Shown: piece after piece, positions 5,542 to 5,743 of the stretch
Layout of the letters: each line of letters opens with the position of its first letter
Position numbering within the stretch: the first letter of the stretch is position 1
NCBI GenBank assembly: GCA_023394255.1
Contig: JAEXAZ010000040.1
Location: 1-5,743 of the forward strand
Length of the DNA: 5,743 bases
Direction of reading: 5' to 3'
From: Bacillota bacterium
GTDB lineage: Bacteria; Bacillota; Clostridia; Oscillospirales; Ruminococcaceae
Notes under the pieces: generated by a model
Seen by the model: only the letters and a program-made list of their open reading frames with translations
The model's database searches: none
Told to the model about the DNA's origin: nothing
Program-made: the position numbers and the translations under genes

Positions 5542-5743
5542 ATGGCACGCTTTACATTACCGAGAGATATTTATTATGGGTCGGGAGCCATCAAAGAGCT
5601 GAAAAACCTGAAGGGCCACAAAAAAGCAATGCTGCTGACCGGCGGAAGCTCGATGAAAAAAGCCGGGTTCCTTCAGAAAACGGAAGAAGTTCTGAAAAGC
5701 GCGGGTATGGAAGTGCAGCTGTTTCAAGGCATTGAACCGGACC
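5542..5743 (+). CDS. Iron-containing alcohol dehydrogenase (5' part only)
   Basis: Sixty-seven residues are visible before the right edge; the family has about 380-390. The N-terminus MARFTLPRDIYYGSGAIKEL and the following LLTGGSSMKKAGF and GIEPD segments match clostridial NAD(P)H-dependent alcohol or butanol dehydrogenases of the group III iron-dependent family. The GGSSMK loop is the usual GGGSMK nucleotide-binding segment with Ser for the third Gly. The catalytic metal ligands lie beyond the edge and cannot be checked. The ATG has GGAGGA seven bases upstream. The likely reaction is interconversion of an aldehyde and an alcohol during fermentation, in the cytoplasm. Substrate and cofactor preference cannot be assigned. 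Divergence from a LysR regulator suggests that regulator controls it. Confidence 0.88.
   Translation, partial: MARFTLPRDIYYGSGAIKELKNLKGHKKAMLLTGGSSMKKAGFLQKTEEVLKSAGMEVQLFQGIEPD

Overview
The window looks like chromosomal DNA from an anaerobic Firmicute, probably a clostridium of the Oscillospiraceae/Ruminococcaceae type. This rests on the gene families present (NiaR with a NiaX-type niacin transporter, YedF with a DUF3343 protein, an NCS2 purine permease, a group III iron-dependent alcohol dehydrogenase), on strong GGAGG-type ribosome binding sites, and on vegetative promoters with 17-base spacers. The taxonomic placement is inference. There is no rRNA, tRNA, CRISPR array, insertion sequence or prophage gene. 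No gene-free stretch exceeds about 230 bases.

Left part (1-947): a selenium/sulfur handling pair reads outward from a shared 228-base control region. yedF runs left on the minus strand and is cut by the window edge. A small DUF3343 (Se/S carrier-like) gene runs right. Each has a good sigma-A type promoter, and the region between the two -35 boxes holds a small inverted repeat.

Middle (999-2816, plus strand): niaR, the niacin-responsive repressor, is followed by niaX, the niacin-specific S component of an ECF transporter. A promoter and an imperfect TGTC/GACA palindrome in the niaR-niaX gap suggest that NiaR represses niaX when niacin is plentiful. A YfcE-type metallophosphoesterase follows. 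A perfect 44-base palindrome then closes this rightward block and the convergent permease gene.

Right part (2898-5743): an NCS2 permease, predicted to carry xanthine or urate, lies on the minus strand. Its promoter is overlaid by an unusual phased array of five GTAAT/ATTAC pentamers. Upstream on the same strand, and separated by a terminator, is a LysR-type regulator. It is transcribed divergently from an iron-containing alcohol dehydrogenase that runs off the right edge.

Taken together this is mostly cofactor and nutrient-acquisition housekeeping: selenium/sulfur handling, niacin uptake, purine uptake, and redox metabolism of alcohols. The placement of selenium-carrier genes beside niacin and purine transporters recalls labile-selenium molybdenum hydroxylases, whose known substrates include nicotinate, xanthine and purine. 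No hydroxylase is in the window, so that link is speculative. I found no clear evidence of a wholly new system. The most distinctive unexplained signal is the phased pentamer array at the permease promoter.
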